Both the position numbers and the translations under genes were made by a program. Below are positions 25,401-34,959 of a stretch of 64,000 nucleotides of DNA, piece after piece. Origin of the DNA: Druceiella hillmani (taxonomy: Eukaryota; Arthropoda; Insecta; Lepidoptera; Hepialidae); the NCBI GenBank assembly GCA_039881145.1, contig JAYKKI010000006.1, positions 16,154,501 to 16,218,500 on the forward strand. The letters run 5' to 3'. The notes under the pieces were generated by a model. It ran no database searches and was not told the DNA's origin. It was given only the letters and a program-made list of their open reading frames with translations. Each line of letters starts with the position of its first letter. Within the stretch, counting starts at the first letter, position 1.

Positions 25401-28400
25401 TTTTTTTACTGTTAAATGACTCAGATGTTCACATAAAGTCGAATTAATCAATTCCATAGCAGAATAGAATGCAATGGCATAAATGTTGTTAATGGACATC
25501 CATCTTTTACAAACTTGATACACACAGATTGACAGATTGTAAATGATAAAAACATACGTCATAAAAACAACAATAACTAAGCTATGTATGCATTCAAGTA
25601 TGTTTTTTTAATACAATCAATTTCAGAGCAGAATTTCTGGTTGCATACCTTTTTAGTGCCATGGTTTTTTACTCATATATATTTAAAAATGCCAAAGAAA
25701 TCTTTTGTTTTTGTTGTCTTTGTCTCGAAAAAAAACTGATAAATTTTTTTTTTGTCTTCCAAAAATTATCCAATTTTAATAATTTTTTCGGTGTTTTCTT
25801 AATGAAAACTTGTACAAGGATAATAAAATACAAAGAAAATTATGGAAATATATATTGTGAACAAAAATTGTGACAAAAACTGAAATTAAGGTCACATCGT
25901 ATTTTCGTAGGCCAGTACATCCTCCGTATCAGCAAAATAATTGTTATCGTCACTATTATCGCAATCACTCAAAATTTGCATTACACCAAATTGTGAGCGC
26001 ACCACAATGTCAGTCCCACATCACTTTCTTCACAACTTGAAAAACGATAATTTTCACTCTAATTATTTTCGTATTCCGATATTATGAGTTAAAAATTTTC
26101 TTTTCCTGGATTCTTTTTATATTGTAATTACTAATAATATTACAATTTGAACTTTATCAAACACGTAGAAAGATATAAAAGACTTCCCTTACCGCGCGCT
26201 AAACAGCAACTGATTTCACGAGTGCCATCGCGCTCTTGGCAAATTTAGTTAGTACGCGCACGAGCGCGATGGAGCTCGTCGGCATTCAAACGGTTAATAT
26301 AAATGTGTAATTTCAACAAAAAATTACTGAATGATTGAATTTGAAAAGACTGTAATTTCCACCTCCCAGATATGACTTTTGTTTGCTTATACCATATGGT
26401 AAGAAGTAGCATTTCAAAATTGTCCAGTTCAAGGGTAAGTTGACACTGAATATATGGTTGAGAATATTAGCATAAGCTTTAAGTGACCTATTACATCATT
26501 CCCAATTATAAAACTATGTTCTGCTGTTTGGTTTAGAGAAAGCAAGTTTTAAAAATCTACTAGCAAGATGCTAGAATATTTGTGATACTATATGTACATT
26601 TCAGGCGAAGTGGATGCAAAAAAATCTTAATTTTTCAATTTAATTTTTACTAGTATTGTATCTTTATTATTTCAAATATGAAATAATATTCCTTTTCCGG
26701 TAAAAAAACCTACATTAAAACTAAAAATAATGTTTTTTTAATTTCAACAATTTTGAAATCTTTAAAAATAACTCAAAATGCATCTATTGCATGCCAAATC
26801 TTTGAAAAATAATTCAAAATGCACCTGTTGCATCCTAAAATTTCTTAATGGGTTTCGTAGTATATCAAGAACTAGAGAACTTTGAATACAGCGGCACACA
26901 CATGCTCAGTTTTGCATTAGATGCGGGCTGTTAGAAACCAATTTACGATAATAAGTATACTGAATTTATATATTTATAGTTAGTGAAAAATATTTAATGT
27001 TACTTTAATTGCATCAATTACTGTCAAGTAGAGTAACTCATTTGAAAACTAACATAACATGATATATATTCAATTTCAAGAGTCGACGTTAAGCTTGTAT
27101 ACTGAGTGTGTGTTGTAACAGTTTTATGTATGTATTTTGCTTGATAAGCAGTTGGAAGACTAAAAACATATGGATGTTGTTTGGTCACCTTGTTTGCATA
27201 TGCATATACCAGTACTATGTCAAAGTAATGTTGAAAGGACGAGATAATATAGAAATATTATCATATCTGGAATGAACATGTTCTCGTATTCCTCACATCT
27301 AAATGAACATCTTTTTATAAAAGATGTCTAAACTGATGTGTATTAATACTACCATGGTTTGCCATTTAACGACTCAAAAATGATCTCCGCACCATTGCTG
27401 CTAAAATTTGAAATCATCTGAAAAAGATAGTCTTAAATTTGACACTAGGGTTACTATAGATCATTTTACGATGATGGTTGACTATGATGATAGATGTTTT
27501 GAAACCCCATACCAAAATGGGCACTTTCTAAAACATATTATAATAATTTTAGACAATTTTAAATACAACATCGCCACTTTCTACTGCTCCCACAGAGACC
27601 TTCATCAGCATTTCAATAAACAGCATCTCTTTATATATAAATTGATTTATGTAACAGAAATGGCCCATAGTATTTTAATTACAGATTTATTTCGTTAACC
27701 TCTTTCATCACAAAAATGAGTTTGTCACAGATACTGAAGTTCATTTCCATGCCACAGTTTGTGGAAGAGGACTCTGTGATGGACTTAGTGGTAACTCGAA
27801 ACGCTTGGAAACGTACTACAAAAAGAAAACCTATCAGCATTCCAAAATACTAAGAGTCAGTGCCTCAATCAACAAATTATTTTAGCAACAAAAAAGACTT
27901 CCCAACCTATTGCAACTTCCATTTGTTTATGCTGCCGCTATCCGTGAAATACAAAGTTTATTTATTTTTTAAATGTTTTATTCTTGACTAATTTTTATAC
28001 ATTTCCTTTGGCAGTTTTTTTATACATTTCCTTATGTACTAGGAGACTGACTATGGATTTGAGCATTCACACTCACATGTAATACATTACTTTTTGAATG
28101 ATTCTTCTAAGATTTAAAAATGATCAAAAATTGAAAAAAATATTATTTTTAGTGTCAATTTAGGATTTTTTTATAAACAGGATTATCTCAGATTTGATGA
28201 GATGATGAGGAAGGGCATGAAATTTTCTATAAAAATCTATATATATATATATATATATTTTATATAGGTCAGGACATCAATGTAAAAATGAATTTGAAAA
28301 ACTAAGATTTTTTAAGTGTCTGCTTCAATGTAAAATTAGAGAAAATTCCTACAGAAAACTTTATCTATTGGAGAATGAAGAAATCAAAGTAGAAGTGAGT

Positions 28401-31400
28401 AAGTACAATTGATAGATTTTGGGCATTCATGTGTAACTAGAATGTTGTACAGCTGTATTTGAATTTTATTTCTAAATTATTCAAATAATTGGTTTGAAAT
28501 GATTAATCTATGAATTTAATAAGTGTCTTTCGCCTAATGTACTAGTGAGTGACAGATAACAATGCAGAATTTTAGGCGGAAAAAGGTAAATACAATCCTC
28601 GTGCTTATGGCATGTTAGATTCCATAAATATGCAATATAAATTGAATCATTGCAAGTCGAAATTTATTTTTTCATACATGTCCATGTAATATTCAGAAGT
28701 TAGGTTCTACAAGGGTTTTTATTAAAAATAAATCTGCATTTAATATTAAAGAAGAATACTATATTACTGAATATATATTTACTAAAATAATTATTATTTT
28801 TGGTACATAATGTTGGATTATTGCTTTTGATTAAGTGATTTTATCATATGTAATTGAAAAAATATATATATGAGCAAGCACAATAAATTTAATCTATTGC
28901 TTAGAGAAGATATCAATTCTAGTTTGTTTTGCTTTTTTTTTGTTATCGTAAAATACATTTTGTTGTTATCATTTTCCATCTCAGAAATTAAAGAGTTTCT
29001 TTTATGTACGATAAAGCTATTTAGAGAAATGGAATATAAAGCTGCAAGAAGTTCATCTTTATCTTTTAACATTGTACAATTATATGTAATAAATTAAGTT
29101 CAAATCCAAATAATAAAGTAGATAAACTGCAATTTTTGAGTTTTAACATCTTAGATTTAACCTCCATTGTTATTGTCTTTGGAACTTTTTTCTACACTTG
29201 CTATTACTGTTTTGTTCAGGTGGCATAGTAGTAATTCTATTTCAATAATTTTAAACAAGTAACAAACAGAAACTCTTAAAGAAATAAAGAAAACTATAAC
29301 ACGTTTGATCGTCCGTTGCATACTACAGTGACATGGCGCACACCCTTTTGACACAGGGGACCCGCGCTTCTCGCATGTCGAGACTCTATACCAGAGACAA
29401 AAGGAGTTTATACTGCTCGAACCTGATATGAATACAGCATGACATTAAGTGAAAAAATTGCTGCTAATTCAAGGAATGGTGTCAAAAGTTGAAATGATGT
29501 ATCTTAAGTTGAAATGATGTATCTTAAGGCGAAATGATGTATCTCAAGGACTGCCTGTATAATAAATGTTTCAGTGTATGTTTTAGATCTCCTCAGGTCA
29601 GAAATTTTTTCAACACTGCATAGTTCTCTATTATGACCTTCATCTTAGTTAAAAATAGGATTAATATATAAAGGGATAACATAATTTAACAGGATATTGT
29701 AGATGAATTCTTTTTAGTTCCGACCCTAAATCTAAGTTGTTTCTGCTAGAATCTATTATGTGTATAATTTCCTTTCTATAAAAAAAGTTTAGAATCCTCT
29801 TGTTTATGAATAATAACTTACTTTGATTTATAATTAAATAGTAAATATTTTTTAATTCGCAACTTATAAATCAGTTTCTTTGTTGTACAAAATTGGTCTC
29901 TATATTAGACTAACAGTGGATAGCCATGGTATTGTAGATAGGTTATTGTACAATTTGTTAAACAATAGCCTATGAGTGTTTCACCCTTTTTAAATTTTTT
30001 TAGTTGATGGTCGAAAAATTATGTTTTACCTGGTGAAAAATATCAATAGACAAAATATATAATGCTTGGACTTTTGTGAAGCAACAAAAAGTGAAAATTA
30101 TGTGCTATTATTTACCTGATTTGCTTGAGAAATAAATTTTTCAGTTATATTTACACACACACACACACATATTTACACACACACAATACATATATAGTGA
30201 ATTTACTCTTAGAAAAGTAGCACCTAGTTTGGCTCATTCTACAGCTTTTGAAAAACACACTGTATCCATTTAAAGTATTAAAAAAGCTTTATAAAAGTAA
30301 CTCAGATAAAAGGAGACCAAATATAGAATTAAATTTGAAACTGGCGTTTCCACAATGCAGGAAGCCTTAAAAGTTTTAGCATCTTTAGAATTAAAACATG
30401 TTGGAGCCACAACTAAAACTAAAAATGAAGCAAATGTCACCATGGTCGTTGCTGGTGATGGAAAAATGGAAACTGTGATAAATTTAACCGTTTGAGTGCC
30501 GATGAGCGCCATTGCGCTCATGCGCGTACTTACTAAATTTGCCACGAGCGCGATGGAGATCACAAAATCAGTTCCCGTTTAGCGCGCGATAGGGGGTTTT
30601 GCTCGCACGCATCGCTAATTTTTTATCTTTCTACATTTTACATAAAGTTCAAATTATAATATTATTAGTAATTACAATATAAAAAGGATCCAGGAAAAGA
30701 AAATTTTTAACCCATAATGTCAGAATACGAAAATAATTAGAGTGAAAATAATTGTTTTTCAAGTTGTGAAGAAAGTGATAGTGGGAGTGATATTGTGGTG
30801 CGCCCACAATTTGGCGTAATGCAAAGTTTGAGTGATAGTGATAATAATGACGATAACAATTATTTTGCTGATACGGAGGATGTACCGGACTGCGAAAATA
30901 CGATGTGACCTTGATTTCAGTTTTTGTTATAATTTTCTTTGTATTTTATTATCCTATTCCAAGTTTTTATTAAGAAAACACCGAAAAAATTATTAAAATT
31001 GGATAATTTTTGGAAGAGATACAATTTTTTTTTTCGAGACAAGGGTAAATGACATCAAAAACAAATTATTTCTTTGGTATTTTTAAGTATATATGAGTAA
31101 AAAACCATAGCACTAAAACGGCTAAATAAGTATTGTTAAGATTGTTTACATTTAACAAATTATTTAAAAATTGTTTTTCATATTGCAAATGACTATTTGA
31201 CTAGAAAAAGTTCGAAAATAAAGAAACAAAAGAAAGTAGATAAAATCAAGATTAATAAGAAATAGTCCGAAGCTTAAATTTTATGTAAGAATGTTTGCAA
31301 ATGTGATGTGAATAAACTTATTAATAAAAATTTGAAATACCTCAAAATTTGAAAAAAATTTGAAATCTTTCATAAAGAAACAAAAATTACAATTTAAACC

Positions 31401-34400
31401 TTTAAAAATATATCCAAGGTACAAAATATGATGAAAATGGAAAGTTATATTGTGGACCTAATTCCACTTTTTTTTCAAGGGGCTAAATTTTATATATTCC
31501 AAATAGCTACCCTTATATAAATATATAAGTTATGTGGCTGGATAACCTAAAAATATATGTAATATGCAAAATGTGTCAAACAGTAGATTTTTAGATAAAA
31601 ATTAAAAACAAAAAATGGGTCCTAGGGTGTTACAATGGTGAATTTAATTTATTACTAAGGTACTGTTGTATTGTACTACTATTGGGTGCTGTCCTTCTTA
31701 TGATATCTATAAATTCGTAGACAATTCAATTTTATTTCTTTTAACAGATTCTCATACTTTACTCGTAAATATTTGATTACCGACAGAGCTACTAACTTTA
31801 CACTAAACCCTTTTATTAATGAGATAAAATTTACTGTCACACTTTCACTTAGTGCAAATTATAAAAGAAAAATAGTTATTTTTTCAATGTGTGAATAATA
31901 TAACCAATTACATATTACCACTCACCATATATCATAACCAATTACATATTACCACTCCAGAATAGAAATGAATGAATAAATTATAATAAATTAATAATAT
32001 AACCAATTACATATTATCACTCACCATATATCATAACCAATTACATATTACCACTCCAGAATAGAAATGAATGAATAAATTATAATAAATTAATAATATA
32101 ACCAATTACATATTACCACTCCAGAATAGAAATGAATGAATAAACTTATAATAAATTAATAATATAACCAATTACGTATTACCACTCCAGAATAGAAAAA
32201 AATTATTTAACTTCAGGATGGGTTGATAGCAATCAATTTAAATTGTTGAATTCTGTTCTCGTTACATACAACTTAAATTTTATATTCTGTGCAATAAAAC
32301 TTTGATATGTTCAATATAACTTTAAACCATCACTTTCCTCATATATTATTTTAAATCACAATATTAAATTCCATCTTTAGAAAATATGTACTCAGGGAAC
32401 ATAATATTACAATGAAAAAATTCTTTCTGATAAATCCCATTCCGAGCATGTAAGCTTATAATTCTTTCTTCTCATTTTGAATGTACAAATATTGAATATA
32501 TATGGCGTTAATTTTGTAGAAATTCATTATTCACAATTAAATGAAACTACGTCACGTAGTATTATTTCTACTTTCTTTAAGTTCTTTACTACGACCTAGG
32601 TTTCGTTGAAATACAACATCTTCAGGTGGGATATTAGCAAAGATCTTTCTGAAGATGTTGTATTACAACGAAACCTAGGTCGTGGTAATGACATTAAAGA
32701 AAGTAGAAATAATACTATGTCACGTAGTTTCATTTAATTGAATGTACACGTTTTTAAAGTGAAAATAAACATATACCATTGATGGCTTACAATGTGGAAC
32801 TTCCTCATATTGTCTGAAAAGAAAATATACAGATATAATTAATAAAATTATGAAGAAAAGTAATGAAAGCTTAAATAAAATATATGGAGACTTACATTTC
32901 ATTCCCCGTTGTATTTAATGAATGCCTCAGCACACCTGTGTGTATAGAAATGTAATAATTTGTTTATCTGAATAAAAATATGAAGTTATATGATATCTTT
33001 TTAAACGGGATTAAAATGTTATGCGATGGAAGCTTACTAATATAATAAAAATGTTATGCGATGGAAGCTTACATATGCCTGTTTTTTTATCACATTCCAA
33101 AGCCTTTAATTTTTGATCAGGGTGTCCTTCGTACGGATTGCAACCGGCACGTAAATCTAGTAAAAATAAAATATAATGTTGGAAAATTTTATGACATGAT
33201 AAAATAGCCTCTCTTATTTTATACTTACATTTTCTGGTTATTTTATTTTAATATTTAATGACTTCCACAAGTTTAGATACATGTTGCGTGTATAGAATAT
33301 AAAGAATACATAATCTATATGATATAATTTAACACAATTTTGAAATTAATTGTTTGAAATGGTAGCATTACAATTTTGGTAATAAAAATTACTTAATGGT
33401 AAAAAATTTTTGTATTAGTACATTTATATTAAGTGCTACTTTAAAATATTGGACACTTTTTAATAAAATGTTTATAACCTTGAGATACTAATTATTACTT
33501 ATAATTAAACAATGTTTGATAGTATTTTTGTCATAAAAATGATATTTTTTTAAGCCTCCCAACTTTTTTGAAAGATGTAAGAAATGTATCAAAATAATGA
33601 GATGAATTGGATAGTTATAAGAATGCTTACCTTCAGTTATTGCTGGAAGTGTTTCGGACATGTGCACATTATAATTATTGTTTTGGGCACAAGACTCACC
33701 GATTTCTGTAAAAGCACAGAATACCAAACAGTTGTGTATTGGGATATATAATAAATTCTTATGACCGTGTAATAAATTCTTTTATGATACAGGACAAGTG
33801 ACAGCTCCAATATATTTTTTGTAATCAAAGTTTAATTCATTTAGAAGTAAGGCTTTAGAACTAGTATCTGAATTGGAATCCATGATAAAAATATTTTATT
33901 TGTCTCTAAATGAAGACAAGTGGAGAACTGCCTGACTGCATGAAATTTATAAATTCAATTTAAACTATATAACACAGTAAATAATTTCAAAGGAATAATA
34001 CATTATTACATTGAATTTCTCATCAGTGTTCTAATAACAATTTATTAGTGAGTTAAGGCATGTTTAAACACATCTGTGTATGTTCAAAATAGATAATGAG
34101 CACAATATAGTGGATAAATTTCTTAGGGGATAATTTGTTCTATGATTGTCTGAAAACATAGATATAATCTTTCCCATAAAAAATGTATATTTAGGAATAG
34201 ATCGTACAAATTTAAAACAGGCTTTGAGGGTAGCTTCATAAAATACTAGAGATTAAGTTCTGTGATAAGATAGAATAACTAGAAGTTTTTATTGTTACCT
34301 AAGACATAAAGAGAAATTAGAATCTGGTTTATTTAATACATAACAGACTTATGGAAATTTATTTTAAAGTTTGACCAGATGCAACTCAGTTTGAGATAAG

Positions 34401-34959
34401 CCTACAATGGATATTAGTATCACTAGCGAGGATAGGAAAAACTGTTTTTGAAAAAAGTCAATCAAGTCAAAGCTTATCAACCAAAATAGTTTTAGTTTTA
34501 ATTGCTCATAATGAGATTATACAATAGAAAAATATTTTTTATAATATGATTACAATTTAATTTATAAAAAAATTGTCACTTTAAACAAAACATTAATTAA
34601 AAAATTTAATTGTGAATTAAATTTTTTTTATTTCGGTACGAAGTAATGGCTTCTGCCTTATTATTTTTCTTTGTAGGGTGGAGCATATCTCAATTGGTGA
34701 AGTATTCATATTGCCAAAACTTAGTGTGTGAAATTTATATTTTATGGAGTGCTCGAGGCACCTCCCGTGTGGTCGTATCTGGGTGTAATTGCAGCTTATG
34801 TAAAGTGAAAGCAATAATTGTTTAAAATTACCTCTATAAAACACGCAATCATCACAGCATTGACAGTCTGTATAGTTGGCTGGTATAAACTTGGTCTTCC
34901 ATTGTCCATATTTTTTATCGCAATAATCAGAATATTGATTATTCTTTATTTCTGATTCA
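16186..34959 (-). CDS. Secreted cysteine-rich protein with thyroglobulin type-1 repeats (ten exons; first exon not found)
   Basis: Exons, in transcript order: 34959-34832, 33705-33631, 33156-33073, 32935-32896, 32813-32777, 24183-24126, 23951-23842, 23464-23371, 17992-17852, 16463-16186. Every boundary has an AG acceptor and a GT donor, except the GC donor after 23371. All phases join without a stop, giving about 347 residues. The clearest domain spans exons 7-8: PCEIEMMRF, PQCTPLWKYRPVQC, FRCYCALQDG, then a Cys at NMNC. That is the thyroglobulin type-1 pattern (C-x-P-x-C-x-x-x-G-Y-x-P-x-Q-C...C-x-C...G...C). Such domains often inhibit cysteine proteases (thyropins) in extracellular space. 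The signal peptide is not seen because the start is missing. Introns are full of transposon relics. The exact function is not inferred. Confidence 0.85.
16618..16785 (-). mobile_element. Penelope-like element remnant, copy 1
   Basis: Read on the - strand, a segment near 16785-16738 (ggcgttaattttgtagaaat) leads into a hammerhead-like motif and ends in cgtagtttcatttaat (16618-16640). The same upstream segment and the same motif occur at 32492-32739. Hammerhead motifs with a very short stem III are known from Penelope-like retroelements, which is the basis for the class call. No reverse-transcriptase remnant is seen here. Confidence 0.55.
16669..16709 (-). ncRNA. Hammerhead-ribozyme-like motif, copy 1
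   Basis: On the - strand, 5' to 3': stem I strand CCAU, core CUGAAGA, an extra U, stem II GUUG / loop UAAUG / CAAC, core GAA, stem III ACCU directly followed by AGGU, cleavage residue C (GUC triplet; C at 16673), and stem I strand GUGG. Stem I pairs C-G, C-G, A-U and U-G. All conserved core residues (CUGANGA and GAA, with A15.1-U16.1) are present. Deviations are the extra U before stem II and no loop on stem III, so as a single molecule only two or so stem III pairs can form. This is typical of minimal hammerheads. Confidence 0.6.
17852..17992 (-). CDS. Exon 9 of the thyroglobulin-repeat gene
   Basis: The acceptor ends ttttttag and the donor is GTAACA. It reads (A)CAREKRETKNTLLECDGYG, then NYRKCCFVYLNESHPCPQGN and HVPVLKI. 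C-x-RE...ECD-x-YGNY resembles the first half of a second thyroglobulin type-1 repeat, but the C-x-C part is altered (KCC), so this repeat is degenerate or divergent. NES is a possible glycosylation site. Confidence 0.85.
19140..19490 (-). pseudogene. mariner transposase relic (C-terminal part)
   Basis: The - strand frames give LHHDNASAH (second catalytic Asp region), NKYLTTSGIEI, PDLAPCNFVFPRIKNKLRG, an FQKE helix, then FHQIKGCIECHED. These are the C-terminal blocks of a mariner DD34D transposase. The third catalytic residue, normally Asp in APCDF, is Asn here. At least two frameshifts and several stops are present. The N-terminal half is missing or unrecognisable. Confidence 0.75.
20868..21065 (-). 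pseudogene. RTE-type LINE relic (reverse transcriptase C-terminus)
   Basis: The - strand reads HIVSRVDNR, NVCEWQPCTGRRKVREL, then HHWMQEA, SSW and ESYVQQ-TSYG with several stops and a frame change. This order (W...R-WRPRTGRR..., W-MQ-A-DR..W, EAYVQQWTS) is the familiar end of an insect RTE-clade reverse-transcriptase ORF. Old and inactive. Confidence 0.65.
22299..22944 (-). mobile_element. piggyBac-like short element, copy 2
   Basis: 646 bp between ccgttttagtgcc and ggcattcaaatgg, with TTAA on both sides (22295-22298, 22945-22948), the target-site duplication of piggyBac elements. The internal - strand ORF starts MSEYENNLSEND near 22722 and then shifts frame by one deleted base relative to copy 4. 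The GC-rich subterminal hairpin arms lie at about 22872-22930. Confidence 0.88.
23371..24183 (-). CDS. Exons 6-8 of the thyroglobulin-repeat gene
   Basis: Exon 6 (24183-24126): GNTFTLEVKCELLYKIHTV, donor GTGAGT. Exon 7 (23951-23842): (E)PCEIEMMRFIKQYG, then PQCTPLWKYRPVQ, donor GTGAGT. Exon 8 (23464-23371): CRGFRCYCALQDG, ITGFEVPRADVSNMNC. Exons 7 and 8 make one complete thyroglobulin type-1 domain with six cysteines. The intron between them falls right before the QC cysteine. Exon 8 ends at a GC donor (G|GCAAGT). The exon 6-7 and 7-8 introns are short (174 and 377 bp). Confidence 0.9.
24567..25480 (-). pseudogene. mariner transposase relic, nearly full span
   Basis: Reading the - strand from about 25480: HLTVKKMVC, FARFCDGNFSLDDDPHPGVV, CQTQEEFAKQLGVTHQVILL (N-terminal helix-turn-helix), GKIQKEGRWVSHKL, SSDEKWILYDNPKYRNAW (first Asp region), then a decayed middle, VIVLYDNTRP (second Asp), PDLAPSNYHLF, and YHEDIHHLPDKYQKIIDSNG-YF at the C-terminus. 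The order matches a mariner of the type with QTQEELAE-LGVTQQ and DEKWVHYDNPKR. The third catalytic Asp (PSDYHLF) is Asn. About 14 residues between the second and third positions are lost, and there are stops and frameshifts. TIRs were not identified. Confidence 0.85.
25648..26293 (-). mobile_element. piggyBac-like short element, copy 3
   Basis: The left end is cctttttagtgcc (25648-25660), preceded by cata instead of TTAA. The right end is ggcattcaaacgg (26281-26293), followed by TTAA (26294-26297). Same internal order as copies 1 and 2, with the transposase-start remnant on the - strand. Confidence 0.85.
27550..27900 (+). pseudogene. Coding-like relic with an ATxxGxGxCDGLSG motif
   Basis: In + frames, FYCSHRDLHQHFNKQHLF is followed after a frame change by DTEVHFHATVCGRGLCDGLS and SKRLETYYKKK. 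A segment of the form 'SDGA-QHFKNK ... FHATAHGKGPCDG-GG-KR' is found in a repetitive insect protein family of unknown function; the match is from memory and partial. Upstream (27408-27550) the frame is open but unrecognised. Confidence 0.3.
29487..29547. repeat. Three tandem copies of a 20-bp unit
   Basis: aagttgaaatgatgtatctt repeated three times with minor changes in the third copy. Confidence 0.85.
30154..30186. repeat. CA microsatellite
   Basis: Two (AC)n runs separated by atattta. Confidence 0.9.
30310..30483 (+). pseudogene. Coding-like fragment ending exactly at a transposon insertion
   Basis: 58 open codons with coding-like composition: KETKYRIKFETGVSTMQEAL, KVLASLELKHVG, NEANVTMVVAGDGKMETVIN. 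A TAA precedes it in frame (30307-30309) and it is interrupted at the TTAA of piggyBac-like copy 4. No clear continuation lies beyond the element. I do not recognise the protein. It may be a retrocopy piece or a lost exon. Confidence 0.35.
30488..31121 (+). mobile_element. piggyBac-like short element, copy 4
   Basis: Starts ccgtttgagtgcc after TTAA (30484-30487) and ends gcactaaaacgg before CTAA (31122-31125). Orientation is opposite to the other copies. After the terminal repeat come paired GC-rich arms (gagcgccattgcgctc / gagcgcgatggag), a leader, an ATG-initiated acidic ORF remnant (30717-30908), then the conserved 3' part. The body between transposase start and 3' end is deleted, which makes it a non-autonomous derivative. 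Confidence 0.88.
30717..30908 (+). pseudogene. N-terminal remnant of a piggyBac-like transposase
   Basis: ATG at 30717 reads MSEYENN, a TAG (30738-30740), SENNCFSSCEESDSGSDIVV, RPQFGVMQSLSDSDNNDD, NNYFADTEDVPDCENTM, then TGA. The Ser/Asp/Glu-rich character fits the acidic N-terminus of piggyBac transposases. The same segment is present in reverse in copies 1-3, each with its own lesions. The catalytic domain is absent from all copies. Confidence 0.65.
31894..32200. repeat. Tandem repeat with nested 60-105-bp units
   Basis: aataatataaccaattacat followed by attaccactc recurs several times, alternately linked to accatatatcat and to cagaatagaaatgaatgaat. Three to four irregular copies. Confidence 0.85.
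32589..32629 (-). ncRNA. Hammerhead-ribozyme-like motif, copy 2 (left arm)
   Basis: On the - strand: CCAC, CUGAAGA, U, GUUG / loop UAUUU / CAAC, GAA, ACCU-AGGU, C (at 32593), GUAG. The stem II loop differs from copy 1 while the four stem pairs are kept. Stem I has one mismatch (A opposite C). It is in the sense direction of the surrounding gene. Confidence 0.5.
32649..32685 (+). ncRNA. Hammerhead-ribozyme-like motif, copy 3 (right arm, incomplete)
   Basis: On the + strand: CUGAAGA, U, GUUGU / AUU / ACAAC, GAA, ACCU-AGGU, C, GUGG. The 5' strand of stem I (CCAC or CCAU in the other copies) is replaced by CUUU, so the fold is probably dead. Confidence 0.4.
32777..34959 (-). CDS. Exons 1-5 seen of the thyroglobulin-repeat gene
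   Basis: Exon 1 (34959-34832): NNQYSDYCDKKYGQWKTKF, then NYTDCQCCDDCVFYR. Exon 2 (33705-33631): IGESCAQNNNYNVHMSETLP. Exon 3 (33156-33073): LRAGCNPYEGHPDQKLKALE, CDKKTGI. Exon 4 (32935-32896, 40 bp): (C)VLRHSLNTTGNE. Exon 5 (32813-32777, 37 bp): (I)QYEEVPHCKPSM. Donors are GTAATT, GTAAGC, GTAAGC, GTAAGT and GTATAT, with good acceptors. Two micro-exons that keep frame across three phases are strong evidence for a real gene. Exon 1 has an alternative acceptor 8 bp inside (34951). Cys spacing in exons 3-5 is compatible with a divergent type-1 repeat. Confidence 0.85.

Larger units (their letters stand above)
32492..32739 (+). mobile_element. Penelope-like element remnant, copy 2, with inverted duplication
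   Basis: The + strand segment ggcgttaattttgtagaaat (about 32506), shared with the 16.7 kb copy, leads into an inverted pair: left arm 32535-32634, right arm about 32646-32739, both ending at aattaaatgaaactacg. The arms are about 90% complementary over some 90 bp and each carries the hammerhead-like core. Inverted or tandem partial copies are common in Penelope-like insertions. The element ends 37 bp from exon 5 of the thyroglobulin-repeat gene. Confidence 0.6.
24184..32776. other. Intron 5 of the thyroglobulin-repeat gene
   Basis: 8.6 kb holding a mariner relic, piggyBac-like copies 3 and 4, two coding-like fragments, tandem repeats at 29487-29547 and 31894-32200, and the Penelope-like inverted pair at 32492-32739. 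No further Cys-rich exon with fitting phase was found; exons 5 and 6 join directly in phase 0. Stretches such as 26300-27380 and 27960-29480 show nothing recognisable. Confidence 0.6.

Noticed and set aside
30270..30563. 97-codon - strand ORF across the piggyBac-like junction
   Set aside because: It spans the transposon boundary and is antisense to a better coding-like frame.
32896..32935. Reading exon 4 as CAEAFIKYNGE, a type-1 repeat start
   Set aside because: That frame meets a TGA before the donor. The frame that joins exons 3 and 5 in phase (VLRHSLNTTGNE) is open throughout.
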